Positions 46,653 through 58,236 of a stretch of DNA of 64,000 nucleotides are shown here, in pieces. The translations under genes and the position numbers were made by a program. The notes beneath the pieces are model-generated. The model was not told the DNA's origin. It ran no database searches and was given only the letters and a program-made list of their open reading frames with translations. Each line of letters begins with the position of its first letter. Position 1 is the stretch's first letter. This DNA comes from Paracentrotus lividus (Eukaryota; Echinodermata; Echinoidea; Camarodonta; Echinidae). The stretch spans positions 8,697,994 through 8,761,993 of the forward strand of contig CALNVZ010003432.1 in the NCBI GenBank assembly GCA_940671915.1. The letters run 5' to 3'.

Positions 46653-47642
46653 GTAGGGTAGATGTAGGGAATAGCGGACAGTAGGGAATATCGGACGGTC
46701 ACCACATGTCCAGCCCTAGCTGCCAACATAAGATCAACTGAGTTGAAATACCGGCATCTATTGGTCAGGTGGTCTGTCTGGGAAGGTTGAATGCTGTATT
46801 CGACAACAACAAGTGAGAAATCTCCGAGAAAACTACCAAAATCTGTCAAGGTAGGAAAATTTGCAGCCTAAAAAATGGCCTGATGTAAAAATTGACATTT
46901 TAGAGAATGTGATGGTATAAAAATAGAATTGGGGCATGACGTCTATTTCATGCATTACGGACATGTGTGGAGGGTGGGCCAAACGTGTATGGGGTGTTTG
47001 CACTGTACAAAGCCTGTGTATTAGAGTGGCAGTTTGTTGAAAAGTGCTAGTCAGTCATTTTTTTGTGTAGGGAATACCGGACACCACATTGACGGTTGTT
47101 TGTTTTACTTCCGGGTTGAGTTGCTAAGCATGTAGATCAAATAATATTTCATATTGTAATGTATTATATTTATTTATTAAATTGTTTGACAATTTTTAAA
47201 TGTCTATTTCTCTTTATTATTGTTGTGATATGTCATGATCTACATGAGATATAAAGTTGTTCTGAGTGTTTTGAAATTTTGTAGTAAAATGCATGTAATC
47301 TTCTAAAAATGAATAATGTTATAAAAAAATCAATACAAACATGTAAGGTGATGGTTTACATTCAAATCAGTGCTTCCAGACAGATCTTTATACAACAAAA
47401 AGGATAAAAACATACTGTCCGGTATTTCCTACACTGTAGGGAATGCCGGACAATTTACCATGACGTCATTATTTGCATATAACTGCCTCAACAGATATTT
47501 GATTACCTCAATTTTTTTTGGAAAATAAAGGTGAATGATGTAGCTAAGCAATGAGAATCTTTTTATTTTGTGATTTTATTGTTTTCAAGTCCTAATTAAA
47601 CAAATGAGCTTAAGTGGCCGGTATTCCCTACATCTACCCTAC
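46653..47642. mobile_element. 990-bp MITE, GTAGGGTAGATGTAGGGAAT ends
   Basis: Left GTAGGGTAGATGTAGGGAAT, then AGCGGACA; right CCGGTATTCCCTACATCTAC, then CCTAC: inverted over about 25 bases. The motif GTAGGGAAT(A/G)(C/T)CGGACA recurs internally on both strands (about 46682, 47069, 47418, 47436), so the terminal sequence has been copied inward. No usable open frame. Confidence 0.75.
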
Positions 47643-48111
47643 GTGTCAAAGTTTATTTCATTTGCCCTCTTACAAGCCCTCTTATTCCAGATTTGCACTG
47701 GTTTGAAACAGCACATATATTTGTCTGCTCAATTAATCTTTCATGGAAGAAGAACAAAATTAGGAGAGATATTCAGCACAATTATTTGTGTCTATACGGT
47801 TGATAGCATTCTGTTCTATGCCTCGTTGAATTGATGATTGGTTTTGCATTCAATGACCATGACCATAAACTTATCATGGTAATGGGCTTGGAATGAGGTG
47901 TTTTAGAATTCATGAGGGTAGGCTGGGTTTTGATGTATAAAAATCATATTTTGATGTGTTTAATTCCTGTGGGGCCTTCATGTATGCATTCAAACCTGTC
48001 TATTAAGGCTACCAAAGGGACACAGATTAGTGATAGCTTTGGCCCAGCTTGTACAATACTAGTAATTACAATTTGCACAGATTAAGAAATACCCTGTCTC
48101 TGTGCACTTTA

Positions 48112-48610
48112 AGAGTGTGTTCAATGTCCAATTTCAAATTTATACGCCAACATGAATCATGATACAAAACGCAATTACAAAACGCTGATATAAAGAAAAA
48201 CAAAGAGGGTGTTCATTGTCCCCCATCCCCGGTCGTAAAAATAAACGTGTTTCAAATCTCAATTTAAATTTATACGCCGAAAATTTAAACGCCGAAAAAG
48301 ATGCGTTTACAAACACAATCAGCTTCAATTTTATGACCTTGAGCATCGCGATTGCAACGAAATGCGACATTGAACAGGATTGAGTTTTCAAACGTGTTTA
48401 AATGTGCTCTCGCAATGGAAGCTTCCGGTGCAATTGCAAAAAGAAGAAGATATTTGTTTTTTGAGAGTGGGGAATTTAAAGACGATCGACGTATAAACAC
48501 GTTTGAATTTTGGACACTGAACGGTGCACCGTTGATCGCGTTTGTGTTTGAGTTTTGTATCATGATTCATGTTGGCGTATAAATTTGAAACTAGACATTG
48601 AACACACTCT
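48112..48610. mobile_element. 499-bp MITE with 60-bp inverted ends and TA target
   Basis: Left AGAGTGTGTTCAATGTCCAA, then AAATTTATACGCCAACATGA; right is the reverse complement ending TTGAACACACTCT. TA borders on both sides (48110-48111 and 48611-48612). Inner repeats around TTTATACGCCGA / GACGTATAAACACG and AAACACAATCAGC / GATCGCGTTTGTG form a second inverted layer. The opposite-strand open frames are by-products. Confidence 0.82.
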
Positions 48611-49606
48611 TAGAAAGCGTATAGTAGATGAAAAGAATATGAAAACAGAATATGAAATAGAAGAATAGCTAACAATAAAGCATTTTTAATAAGAATTAAA
48701 TGTTCTTTAAAAAATGGATATGTTTTCAACTGTACATGTATTTGCAGACAAGTTATGTAAATGGCATGCTATATGTTGCACTGGAACGAAATAAACAAAA
48801 GGGGGAAAAAAGAGGAGAACAACCTTCCAGACTGTCCGAGGCTTTGAATGGACCTCTCAATCAAGATAAAAATAAGGAAATTGATTTGTTAGGTCAAACA
48901 CAGACAGTTCTTAGGCTCTCTCTCTCTCTCTCTCTCTAGTACATTTGCAACAATAGGACATGCATCACCAGAACGAAGTTGCCAGATAGCCCACTTCACA
49001 GTGGCTTTACTTAGAGAAAAAAGCTCAAAGTCAGCTGAAGGGTAAATTTGGTGCTATACTAGACCAAAGTTTAGACAATGGAATGTTTCAAGTTTTTACA
49101 ACTTTGGGTGCACAACTGATAGTTTCAATACTGCATGCACTACAAAACAGCAATCTAACTCACTATTTTGGAAATAAATCCACTAAGACGTTGTCTGACA
49201 ATTTGCACAATTAAGTACATTTGAGAGAAAAAAACCTGAAATTCTGTGATCTGGCTAATTCATGATATGAGGAATAGCATGCTATTTTAATACTTTGGTC
49301 TGATGAAACATCCCCTAATCACTCAGACTTAGTTTATTGTGATTGCCATCTTTTACTGCAACTGTACATTTAGATTGAGATTTCCAAGAAGATGTCAGCT
49401 GTATCACATTTCCACGTTTTGCAAAACATCCAACAAAACTTTTTACTGGTGCATGAATGTTTCGCTCGTCATGAACGTTATCAGCATCGATCATGTGTCG
49501 GATATTTGCCAGTTGTCTGTACTTTCTGTTTTACGAGGGACGGGTAGACAGCGAATACATGCAATATGACTATCAATTGGATTAATATAATCTCGAGTGT
49601 GCAACA
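48611..49606. other. Intron 5 stretch with CT tract and dispersed repeat
   Basis: Contains a (CT)n tract at 48917-48938 and the dispersed repeat at 48955-49150 (related to 38645-38840). No exon seen. Confidence 0.5.
48955..49150 (+). repeat. Dispersed repeat, related to 38645-38840
   Basis: See 38645-38840 for shared blocks. Both copies are plus-strand and both follow a GA/CT simple tract. Confidence 0.6.
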
Positions 49607-50125
49607 TACCCGGGACTCATTACATAATTGTCTGGGACTGGCTCTTTTGACAAATTCTCTGTAAATTTTGCGATCAGAAGTTATAAAAGCAACTTTGAGC
49701 AGACAAGCGCTTGTGATGAAACGTTCCAAAGAAGAAAAAAAATAGTGCGAACAGACCTACTGCCCAGGATGAATTTTTGAAAGGAAGGTCCCTAAAAACG
49801 GAATTGGCAATCTGTCAGCTATGAAAATTCGGCAATACCCACTATTTATGAGGAAACAATGAGATAAACAAGAAAATTTTTTATTTTCCAGAATTGTCTG
49901 GAACACACATATCTTACAAAAACTCTGTCGAACTTGACAGTTACATATTCAAAATGGAGTTTTAAGCGGACATGTAGTTGCAATAAAATATCCAAAATGA
50001 AATTGTGAATAGACCTATAGGCCGCTTCTGTCCAGTGTGACTTTTTGATAGAAAGGTCACTAAGAACGCAATCGGCAATCTGTCTACTATGACAGTTTAA
50101 CAATACTCACTATTTAGAGGTTAAC
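49607..50125 (+). repeat. Two-copy tandem repeat of about 265 bp
   Basis: ATTGTCTGG(G/A)AC..., AATAG-CCTA-GCC, GAAAGGTC-CTAA-AACG, (A/G)GCAATCTGTC-(A/G)CTATGA and CAATACCCACTATTTATGAGG recur in the same order about 265 bases later. Confidence 0.7.
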
Positions 50126-50529
50126 AGGAGAACAATACATGTTAAGCTTTAAGTGCCATGGCCAAGGTGTTTCATAAATTAATAAGATTTTGTTGAAAAG
50201 CAGTAATACTGCATTTATATCACAAAATCTGTTCAGCAGCTTATTTTCTTCTTTTTTTTTAATTATTATTTTTTTTTTTTTGTTGGTAATGCTTGGTTTC
50301 GGTGTTCAGAGTTCTTGAGCACTATGCAAGGGTGTTACAATACCTTTATAACCTTTTTCCTTAAAAATTCTAAATAACTTTTTCAGCCCCAAATTTGCAC
50401 AATATCCAGTCCTCCAGGTGTACAATGTACATGTATATCTAGGAAAGCAATTTTAAAGATTTGTTTTATTCCTATGTTGAATTATTCATGATTGGTGTTA
50501 TGAACATGTACCAAAATGTTCTGCTCTCT

Positions 50530-51015
50530 TGTGTAATTCATAGCATTATACTAGATTAAAAGATTAAAAAGAAGTTTTAATGATTGTTTTCTGATGAACT
50601 GGTTTTCTCCTTGAATGATGTAATGTACTGCAACAGAAAAAGATTCTAATTTTCTCTCTCTGTTCGTTTTTTTATGTGTAATCATCTAATATAAGATTAA
50701 AAGATAATGATTTTAATGATTATTTTCTGATATACTGTTTTTTTTTCTTGAATGTTGCAATGCACTGCAACATAAACAGATTTAAATTTACTGACTTTGC
50801 TCATTTTTTTTGTGTGTAATCTTAGAGTGCTGGATTAAAAGATTTTATTTTAATGACTATTTTCTGCTAAACTGGTATACTACAATATATTTGAAATTAT
50901 ATTTAGATTACTTTTTGCTTGATTGTGTGTACATTTAATTTATAGGATTTGAGATTTACAGATAGGGATTTTAGTGTTTATTTTCAGCTAAACTGGTTTC
51001 ATTCTTATTTGGTAT
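50530..51015 (+). repeat. Four-copy decaying tandem repeat of about 140 bp
   Basis: Units share GTGTAATC, AGATTAAAAGAT, TTTTAATGATTATTTTCTGA, (A)ACTGGTTT, CTTGAATG-TG and AATGCACTGCAACA. Copies become shorter and more diverged toward 51000. Confidence 0.7.
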
Positions 51016-51120
51016 ATTGTACTTTCATAGATCAATTTAAATATTTATGTGAATTATGTTCTCTCTCTCGGAGTAACGTACATGTAAGAGGGAAAGAGCT
51101 AGATTGAATGATAATATCAT

Positions 51121-51580
51121 CAGTGATTTTACGAACCGTCCTACACCTCGCCGAGTCCCCCAAACCAGCTTTTGAGATAATCGCGTTCAAAGTTTGGATA
51201 TTCTTCTGATGCTCATAACTTCGCATTTGAAGGAAACCACAGCAATTATTTATATCAGTGTACAGCATAAATTCTATAATTTTACAACATGAAAAAAAAA
51301 ATTTGAAATTGGAGTTTGATTTTTAAATATTTAGAAGAAAATGCAAGGTAGTATTTTAGAAACTGATTGTTTTGACGAAAAATGGGGTTAAGGTAACTTC
51401 GTAAAATCATGCGTATCACGCGCATGATTTTTAGCGTCATATACCATGAGATAGGACGGTTCGTAAAATCAATCAATGCTAACGCGTACCGCTCGCCCAT
51501 ATCTAGGTCGGGTTGTGCACCATTCAGGAGACTGCTATAGTGTAGAAACAATGGTTTAGGACGCTTCGTAAGATCACTGG
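51121..51580. mobile_element. 460-bp foldback with CAGTGATTTTACGAACCGTCC ends
   Basis: The left end CAGTGATTTTACGAACCGTC and the right end GGACGCTTCGTAAGATCACTG are inverted. Two more inverse copies of the core lie inside (CTTCGTAAAATCATGCG near 51398, GACGGTTCGTAAAATCA near 51457) and a relic lies outside (51770). GC-rich pieces (CACCTCGCCGAGTCCCCC) sit near the ends. Confidence 0.6.
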
Positions 51581-52102
51581 AAGCGATGTGACGTTTTGAA
51601 CGAAATTTGAATTTTCTCTTATTTTTAAAATGATTAAAATTTAGTCCTGAAATTTGGTCATTTGATAGAGTTGAATACAGGCTTTCAGAATATCAAAAAA
51701 AACTCGATTTAAAAAATTTGACCAAAAATTAGGTTTATGATGGTTTTTAAAAACAGCGACGATATGTAAAATCATCACTTCTGTTCAGGAGATATTGCTA
51801 TCAGTTTCTAGCAATCAATCACCTAGAATAACTTTAAACACTGTTTACAGAAGATATCAATATCATTGATTCAATATGTTTCATATTTCAAATTTGTCTT
51901 TTCTCTTCATTCTAACTAGTTTTCTGTAGATTAATTCCATTAATTTCCTTCAGTTCTTTCAGTCTAACTGCCTCCCTACTATTTCAAATACTGACCTAAC
52001 AAAAACGGAGGGTCACATATATTTGTATAACGAATGAATGTGATTTGACATGAGTTTAAAATTCCTCTTCTTTTCCTTCCACTCTTTCCCTGTGTCATTC
52101 AG

Positions 52103-52184
52103 GATCAGTTACTGCGATCAGTATACCGTCCATATTTCTACTATGTCATTCATGTGGATTACAGAGGCAGATTCTGTCAGAGAT
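52103..52184 (+). CDS. Exon 6: HVD motif of the GT14 fold (82 nt)
   Basis: Acceptor CCCTGTGTCATTCAG, donor AGAT|GTAAGT. In phase 0 after exon 5 it reads DQLLRSVYRPYFYYVIHVDY, then RGRFCQR, leaving one base (T). LL-(A/S)(I/V)Y...FY(Y)(I/V)HVD is the GT14 signature shared by xylosyltransferases (FYYIHVDKR in XYLT1) and core-2 GlcNAc-transferases (LLRAIY...HVD in GCNT1), from memory. The HVD stretch lies in the nucleotide-sugar half of the fold. The trailing base does not suit exon 7 (see findings). Confidence 0.85.
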
Positions 52185-52726
52185 GTAAGTATTTTGCACT
52201 ATTTCTCAAGATGCATGATTATGGAAAAAAAATTTAACCCCCCCCCCCCCCATATATCAATATTTAGTCTCAATCCTAATCCTGCCCAACAAGTTATTTG
52301 TTGAGATCAGTGGATTGTGCTCCTGACCGAAAAGTGTATTAAGAAGTTTGATCACTACAAGAGATTTGTTGTATCAGGTGGTTATGCTGTACTTTATAAT
52401 GATCAAAACTAAGATCTTCAAATTCAGAATTTTTCTTATTTGGAAATGTTCTACATGTAATACTTGTTCATAAATCAAACACAAAAGTGTAACATATCAA
52501 AGTTACAATAATGCAAGGAAAACACAGTTAAACAAAACACTTCCTTGTTGCAAGAAATTTAACCAAGCACAGTAATATTGACACATTATACTCAAGTTTC
52601 CTCATTACCGAATGATGTAAATACTGATTTACAAAAATAAATGAATATATACAGGCTACACCTAATAAAATATATTTTAAAAAATTCATAATTCATTTTG
52701 ATTTCCTGAACACAAAGATTATACTG

Positions 52727-52888
52727 TGGCGAATCTAGGATTTGAAAAAAAAAGGGGTGCCAGGCCCGAAAAGGGGGTAAGCCATGACATTTTTTTAAAT
52801 TTTAACAGTTACAGTCAATGAGTAGTTTTCATATTATAGAGGAGGCGCTTATCTCCTGCACCCCCGCGTGGATCCACTTGTGACACAT
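52727..52888. mobile_element. Probable relic MITE with GCGAATCTAGGATTT / GTGGATCCACTTG ends
   Basis: A short element with weakly inverted ends and the phrases AAAAAGGGGTGCCAGGCCCG and GGAGGCGCTTATCTCCTGCA typical of GC-capped MITEs. It resembles 7046-7190 in length and layout. Weak call. Confidence 0.4.
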
Positions 52889-54807
52889 GAATTTGATGCA
52901 GTTTTCGTGAAACAAGAATAAAAGACATCTTGATATGTGGTTTAACACAAACAATGGTCTTAATGCAATATATATCATTTTTGAGAGCGAGAAGGGTATA
53001 TCTATGTTATAGTCTACAATTTAACTTCCTTCTGGCACTGAGCAGACGATGTAGATGTAGATCACGTAGGAAGAAACACCTGACCTTTATAACGGCACCT
53101 GTTCTCCCCTGATTTGCATCAAATTATAGGGTTAATGTGGACCCAAAGTCAAAGTTGAGCAGTGCAGGTATGGGAAACTCATTCCCTACATGTAGGATTC
53201 AAGAGAAATGTATGGAAAAACATCACAGAATTTGCTATTTTCTATTTAGTTTAAAGGAACATAAAAATGTATTTGGGGGTAATTGTTTGAGTTTGGCAAT
53301 CATGTTTATGAAAATATCAAAGCTCAGTTAAAAACCAATTTTTGTTGATTTCTGAAAAGAAATCATTTTACGCAACATGTGAAAGAGATATTAATAAATA
53401 TCTATCTATAAAAGAAAGAAGATATAAACACATACATGTACATATATACAGAATTAAAGTCTCAAGGCACATTTGTTACAGATTGCATTGATGAGCATAA
53501 TTGAAATCATAAACTTTGTTATTTATTGTATTTTAATGTTGTGCATATTTAGCAGAGCCTATGACTGTCAAAATATCAAATTTATCGATGACATTGTTAC
53601 AAGTACAAAATCATAGTTTTATTTATCAGGACAAAAGCAAATTTATGGAACATCTAAAAACATAAATATAAGACTTGTCCAATTTGTATTTTCATTTAAA
53701 TTACATTCTAATAACCTTTTCATATAGAATTCAATTTACTCTTTAAATAACTGTATATGTTTTGGATTTGCTCCAATTTACATTTTCAATTAAATTGTAT
53801 TTTTAAGACCTTGTAGTCTAGAATTCCATTTATCAAAGCTAGACATAATTAATTTGATGTCATGTATTGATTTTTTGACAAATTGCCCACATAGGATTCA
53901 TATTTAATTAATAATGCAACAGCATGATTCCTCCTAAATCTGAAAATGAATTTGAGCCAGGAATTGTCACAGGTTACCCTTATCACAGAAACTTTGTGGG
54001 CTCTGGTTTTATACATCATTGGGCCTTTTAAAAGTCACACTTGGACAAAAGTCACATTCACTGCTGAAGGATATGTGGGACTACACAAAATTGTTCAGCC
54101 CCCAAATTATATATTTTTTTAAATAGCCGAGGTTTGGGTCCAATGAATGTGAGGGGATTTGAAGATCAATCTTTTGCTGTGAACCTTGATTGTATAAAAT
54201 TCCTCCTAAACAACAAATAAAGAAATAAAGCTCACAATTCTTTTTCAACTTCCCCACATCATCATCTCCCTTTAATGCAGTCCAACCTTTGAAGGGATCT
54301 TCATCTATCTTCCAAAGTGCATTAAGCCTAATGTGATTTCCAAGATGCCAGGAATGAAATATCATCATCATCATCATCCTCATCCCAGCTTCTCAATGAG
54401 GAATATATGAATTTCTTATCTCGAGGAGAAGAGCACATAATGAAAATCTTCTCAAATTTGATTTTCCCAACGCCATTCTCTTTACATTTTTTCATTTTTT
54501 GATTCTCACAAATAATGTTGCAGTGATACTAGTAGCAGAGAAGTGAATGATGCATTTTCTCAGTGATTCATATTTCCCTTAATTAATTGCTTGAGTTTAT
54601 TCATTTTATTATTTTCATTTACCATCAGCAATATTTAGGTATTGATAAAAAAAAAATCTAGTTCTCTAAATGCAAATATTCTCTTTATTAAAACATACAT
54701 AATTTTTAGACACTAGGGCCCATATTCTGCTATGAAGACTGAGTTTGTTTCTTTTCGTTAAAAGAGATAAATGATTATGCCTCTATTTCTAGCTGTTTCT
54801 GGCTGTA

Positions 54808-55270
54808 CCAAGTGAGTCTGAAAAAAACTAGACACCTAGAAAAATATCAATAAAAATATAACCAATTAATGAACCCCAAATTATTATACAAATTCTGAAA
54901 GGGTAACTCTTCCCGCATCTTTTGGTACCATTTTTGTGGGGTATGTCTTTAAGCTTGGATGAACATGACACATTGTTTGCAAAAATGTCAATTTTTGAAT
55001 TGTGCAAGAGTGGGGATAAGATTGAACCATTCAAAATTCAAAATTGAAACAATTCAAAATTCAAAATTGAAACAATTTGCACAATTTGAAATTTACATGT
55101 TCGCCAGCAATGCGCCGTGTTCTTCTAAGCGTAAAGATATCACACACAAAATTGGTATCAATGCAGGAAGAGTTGCTTTTTCCGAATATGTATAATAATT
55201 TGGGGTTTAAAAATTGGTTTTCTTTTTATTAACATTTTTCTAGGTGTCTATTTTTTTCTGACTCACTTGG
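54808..55270. mobile_element. 463-bp foldback MITE, CCAAGTGAGTC ends, TA target
   Basis: Left CCAAGTGAGTCTGAAAAAAA, then CTAGACACCTAGAAAAATAT; right is its inverse (CTAGGTGTCTATTTTTTTCT, GACTCACTTGG). TA on both sides (54806-54807, 55271-55272). Arms stay paired for about 150 bases (AACCCCAAATTATTATACAA against TATAATAATTTGGGGTTT). It appears to be a Tc1/mariner-type MITE. No coding capacity. Confidence 0.85.
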
Positions 55271-55898
55271 TATATTGTCCAGAAGAGACGAAAAAATAAA
55301 TTAATAACGATAATAATAATTTAAAAAATACACATGAGGTGGGAGCAATGGATAATTTTCAGCTTTAGTAATAATAACAAACATTTTTGGTGTCACATTG
55401 AGCAATTTTCACTTTTAAAACATAGCAACCATGTATGTAAAAAATCCCTCACTATTACACACGAAAAAAAGTTTTTTTTACACTGGTTGAAATGAAGACG
55501 TGTTCACTGTTGTTAGTGTTGCCATGGGTGCATTTAATTGGAGCTAGTCCATTTCTCAAGGGAATGCTGTCACATTGATCTTATATCAACTGTTACGCCT
55601 CGTTTCAGTTACAGCTCGTTCATTAGCGTTTGGGATTAATTCGTTATTTCAAGACTGTAGGACGTGTACGACCAACAAAGAAATTGTATGCTATTCGTTA
55701 ATCCTCTGGGAGTGGCCAGCAAGGCGCTGAAATAATTGCCCTGCGTGTGTGTGTGATCGATCATCTGTCGAAATGGGACACAATCCTACAATTGATGAGA
55801 AAGCCAAATTACCGTAATTCAGAAACATATTAATGATATTTCTTCATTTATTTCATATATGCTTATAGGGTCATAGTTGGTAGTTGTTTAATTCATAT

Positions 55899-55934
<36 letters not shown>

Positions 55935-56770
55935 GGGGGGGGCAATTAGCCTGATATTTTAATATATTATTATTATTATAATTTTCAGTTTCATTAAACA
56001 TACTATAAATTTTTTTGCCTCAGATGAACCTGATATGATATTTTTCAGATTCTATTAGAACTCTGGTTTATTTCTCTATATGAAATCTAAATAAAAAATG
56101 TACAAAATACACAATATATTTCTAATTTTCACTTGAGATATTTTTCATTCTTGCTGTGGAGGGCTGCCAGGTATATTGTATGCACATACATTTAGATACG
56201 TCCTTCACTCTAGTACCTTATCTCTCTCGCTATTTACATGTGTAGCTCTATGTACACAATATTTATTCACAGATTCATGCCAATCGACACAATTGCAAAT
56301 ATTTACATAAAACACCAATAGAACAGGTACAATAACCACACTGATTTTCTTTTGAAATGTAGTTATTCATGCATCTATAGGTATTTGTTGTTATTTTTGT
56401 CATTTGCCCTTTGTGAGGGTTATTTTTATTTTGAATTGGGAATTGATTACCATACATTACATTGTTATAGAGAAGAAAGTTTATAATGTAAATTTACATC
56501 CTCCTTATAGGCTCTTTAATATTTCAGCATTTTTCCACAACATTTGAGATCATGTCGCAAGCTCTTCCTTGTAAATTATATCGAGAGGCTCCTTGAAAAT
56601 ACATGTTCGTGTAATAGAAGTGTGTATTATACAAATGTCATTACAATTGATTTTCTTACATGGGTGTGATAGACGTTTAGTTTCCAACCTGATTCCATGA
56701 CATATGCTCCTGCTACAGTTGTTCTGCCTTTTATCCTGAATACTAACTTATGACTAACAAGTAAAGACCT

Positions 56771-57230
56771 GGGCCCGTATTCCATAAACTATACTTAAAC
56801 AATTTGTCTCAAGTCTAAATATTTTTTCTAAGATTTTGCCCAGGAGAAAAAATTCTTAGCCTTTATTCCAAACATGTTAAGCACTTTGTCTGAGCTCAGA
56901 AAGCATTAAGCAAAAGTCTGAATTTTATTAATATTGTTATTTTTAATTTGTGGTCTCAAACGAGTTTGCCATATTATATATCCAAGTTAAGCCACTAGGT
57001 AGTAGGCTTAAAGTTAGGATAAAATTCTCTTTTCTTTAATATGTGCATATTTGTAGGCTCAACTCCATTTAAGACTTTTGACTTTGACCAAATCTAAGAA
57101 TTTATGCTTAACTGTCAAAAATAGGCTAAGAAAAATTCTTAGATTAAAACAGAAATTAATTTTAGAAAAAGACTTTTTTTTAAATGCTTAAATTTCATGC
57201 TTAAGTCCAACACTTACGGAATACGGGCCC
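56771..57230. mobile_element. 460-bp MITE, GGGCCCGTATTCC ends
   Basis: Left GGGCCCGTATTCCATAAACT; right ACTTACGGAATACGGGCCC: inverted. The body has inverted CTTAAACAATTTGTC/AAGACTTTT-type blocks and many TTAAGC/GCTTAA words. Such GGGCCCGTATTCC-ended elements are a common invertebrate MITE type (established pattern). Confidence 0.8.
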
Positions 57231-57404
57231 TGGACTTACATGTAACACTATTTTATAACTCTCAATCTCACATAAAACCATATTGCAACCCTAACCATAA
57301 CTCTTCATGTTATATGAAATAAATCCAAGAAAAATTGTCGCGCCGGAGCAAATGTTGTGTCAGTCTCCCAAGTCTTTCACATGCTATAATCGTTAGAAGT
57401 TGCG

Positions 57405-58236
57405 GTTGCCCAACCTTTTCCATCTTCTCCAATACCACTGATTAGCATTAATGAAGACTTCAGCAAGTCTTTGAGGGAGTATTGATAAATGCTATTGCCT
57501 AATCCTGGCATTGGTTGTATTTTATCTATTAGTTAATCACCTCAACCACCTAAAAACCTTTCTTGCCTCTTTTTCTTTCAATATACCTTCTTGATGTAGA
57601 AACCTTGATGACATTTCCACAGTTTATACTGTGGTTCGGCAACCCTCAACCTTCTAACCTTATCTAACACCACGATGAAGATTTCATCATGTCTTCGAGG
57701 GAGTATTGATAGATGCTTAATGTTTACATCGGTTGCATTTCATCTATTGGTTGATCACCTCAACCACATGCAAACCTCACCTATCTTTCTTTCCTTCCAT
57801 CTTCTTGACATACAACTGTACATCCATCTTACACTGAACCCTCACACCTTATTCCATACAATAGCTTTGTGTAATTAATTAAGACTTTTTCAATTGTAGA
57901 GGGACTATCAATGGATGCTTAATCAGAGCATCAGTTACATCCCTAAACAGATAGAGAAATCACCTTAAAGAGAATGTGACATTCATTATACAGATACTTA
58001 TATTCCAAAAGTTGATTAATTTACAACTTTAAGGAGACCACCTGTATAGAGTTAGCTAATGTCAGTTAGCATATAATATGGAATTACCTAGCAATTCAAC
58101 AGGTACATAATAAACATGAATTTGCTGATGACAATTTATCCGGTTATTTTCCATACGCTTCTTTATTCCCTGTAGTCACCCCTCAACCTCCTAAAAAACT
58201 TTCTCATATTGTTTGTTCCTTTCTTCATCTTGACAG
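57405..58236 (+). repeat. Tandem array whose unit includes the 3' end of intron 6
   Basis: Three to four copies of a unit of about 220 bp with CAATACCACTGATTAGC / TCTAACACCACGATG, (T)(T)GAGGGAGTATTGATA, ATGCTTAAT, TTGCATTTCATCTATTGGTT, GATCACCTCAACCAC, AAAAACCTTTCTTGCC and CTTCTTGA. The last piece (CCCCTCAACCTCCTAAAAAAC, TTTCTTCATCTTGACAG) is the real pyrimidine tract and acceptor of exon 7. Confidence 0.7.

Larger units (their letters stand above)
52185..58236 (+). other. Intron 6 (6.1 kb)
   Basis: Holds a GGATCC-type MITE relic (52727-52888), a two-copy repeat near 53640-53840, MITEs at 54808-55270 and 56771-57230, a long T run followed by G (about 55901-55940) and the tandem array 57405-58236. 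A small unrecognised exon supplying the missing phase could lie here; I could not identify one. Confidence 0.55.
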
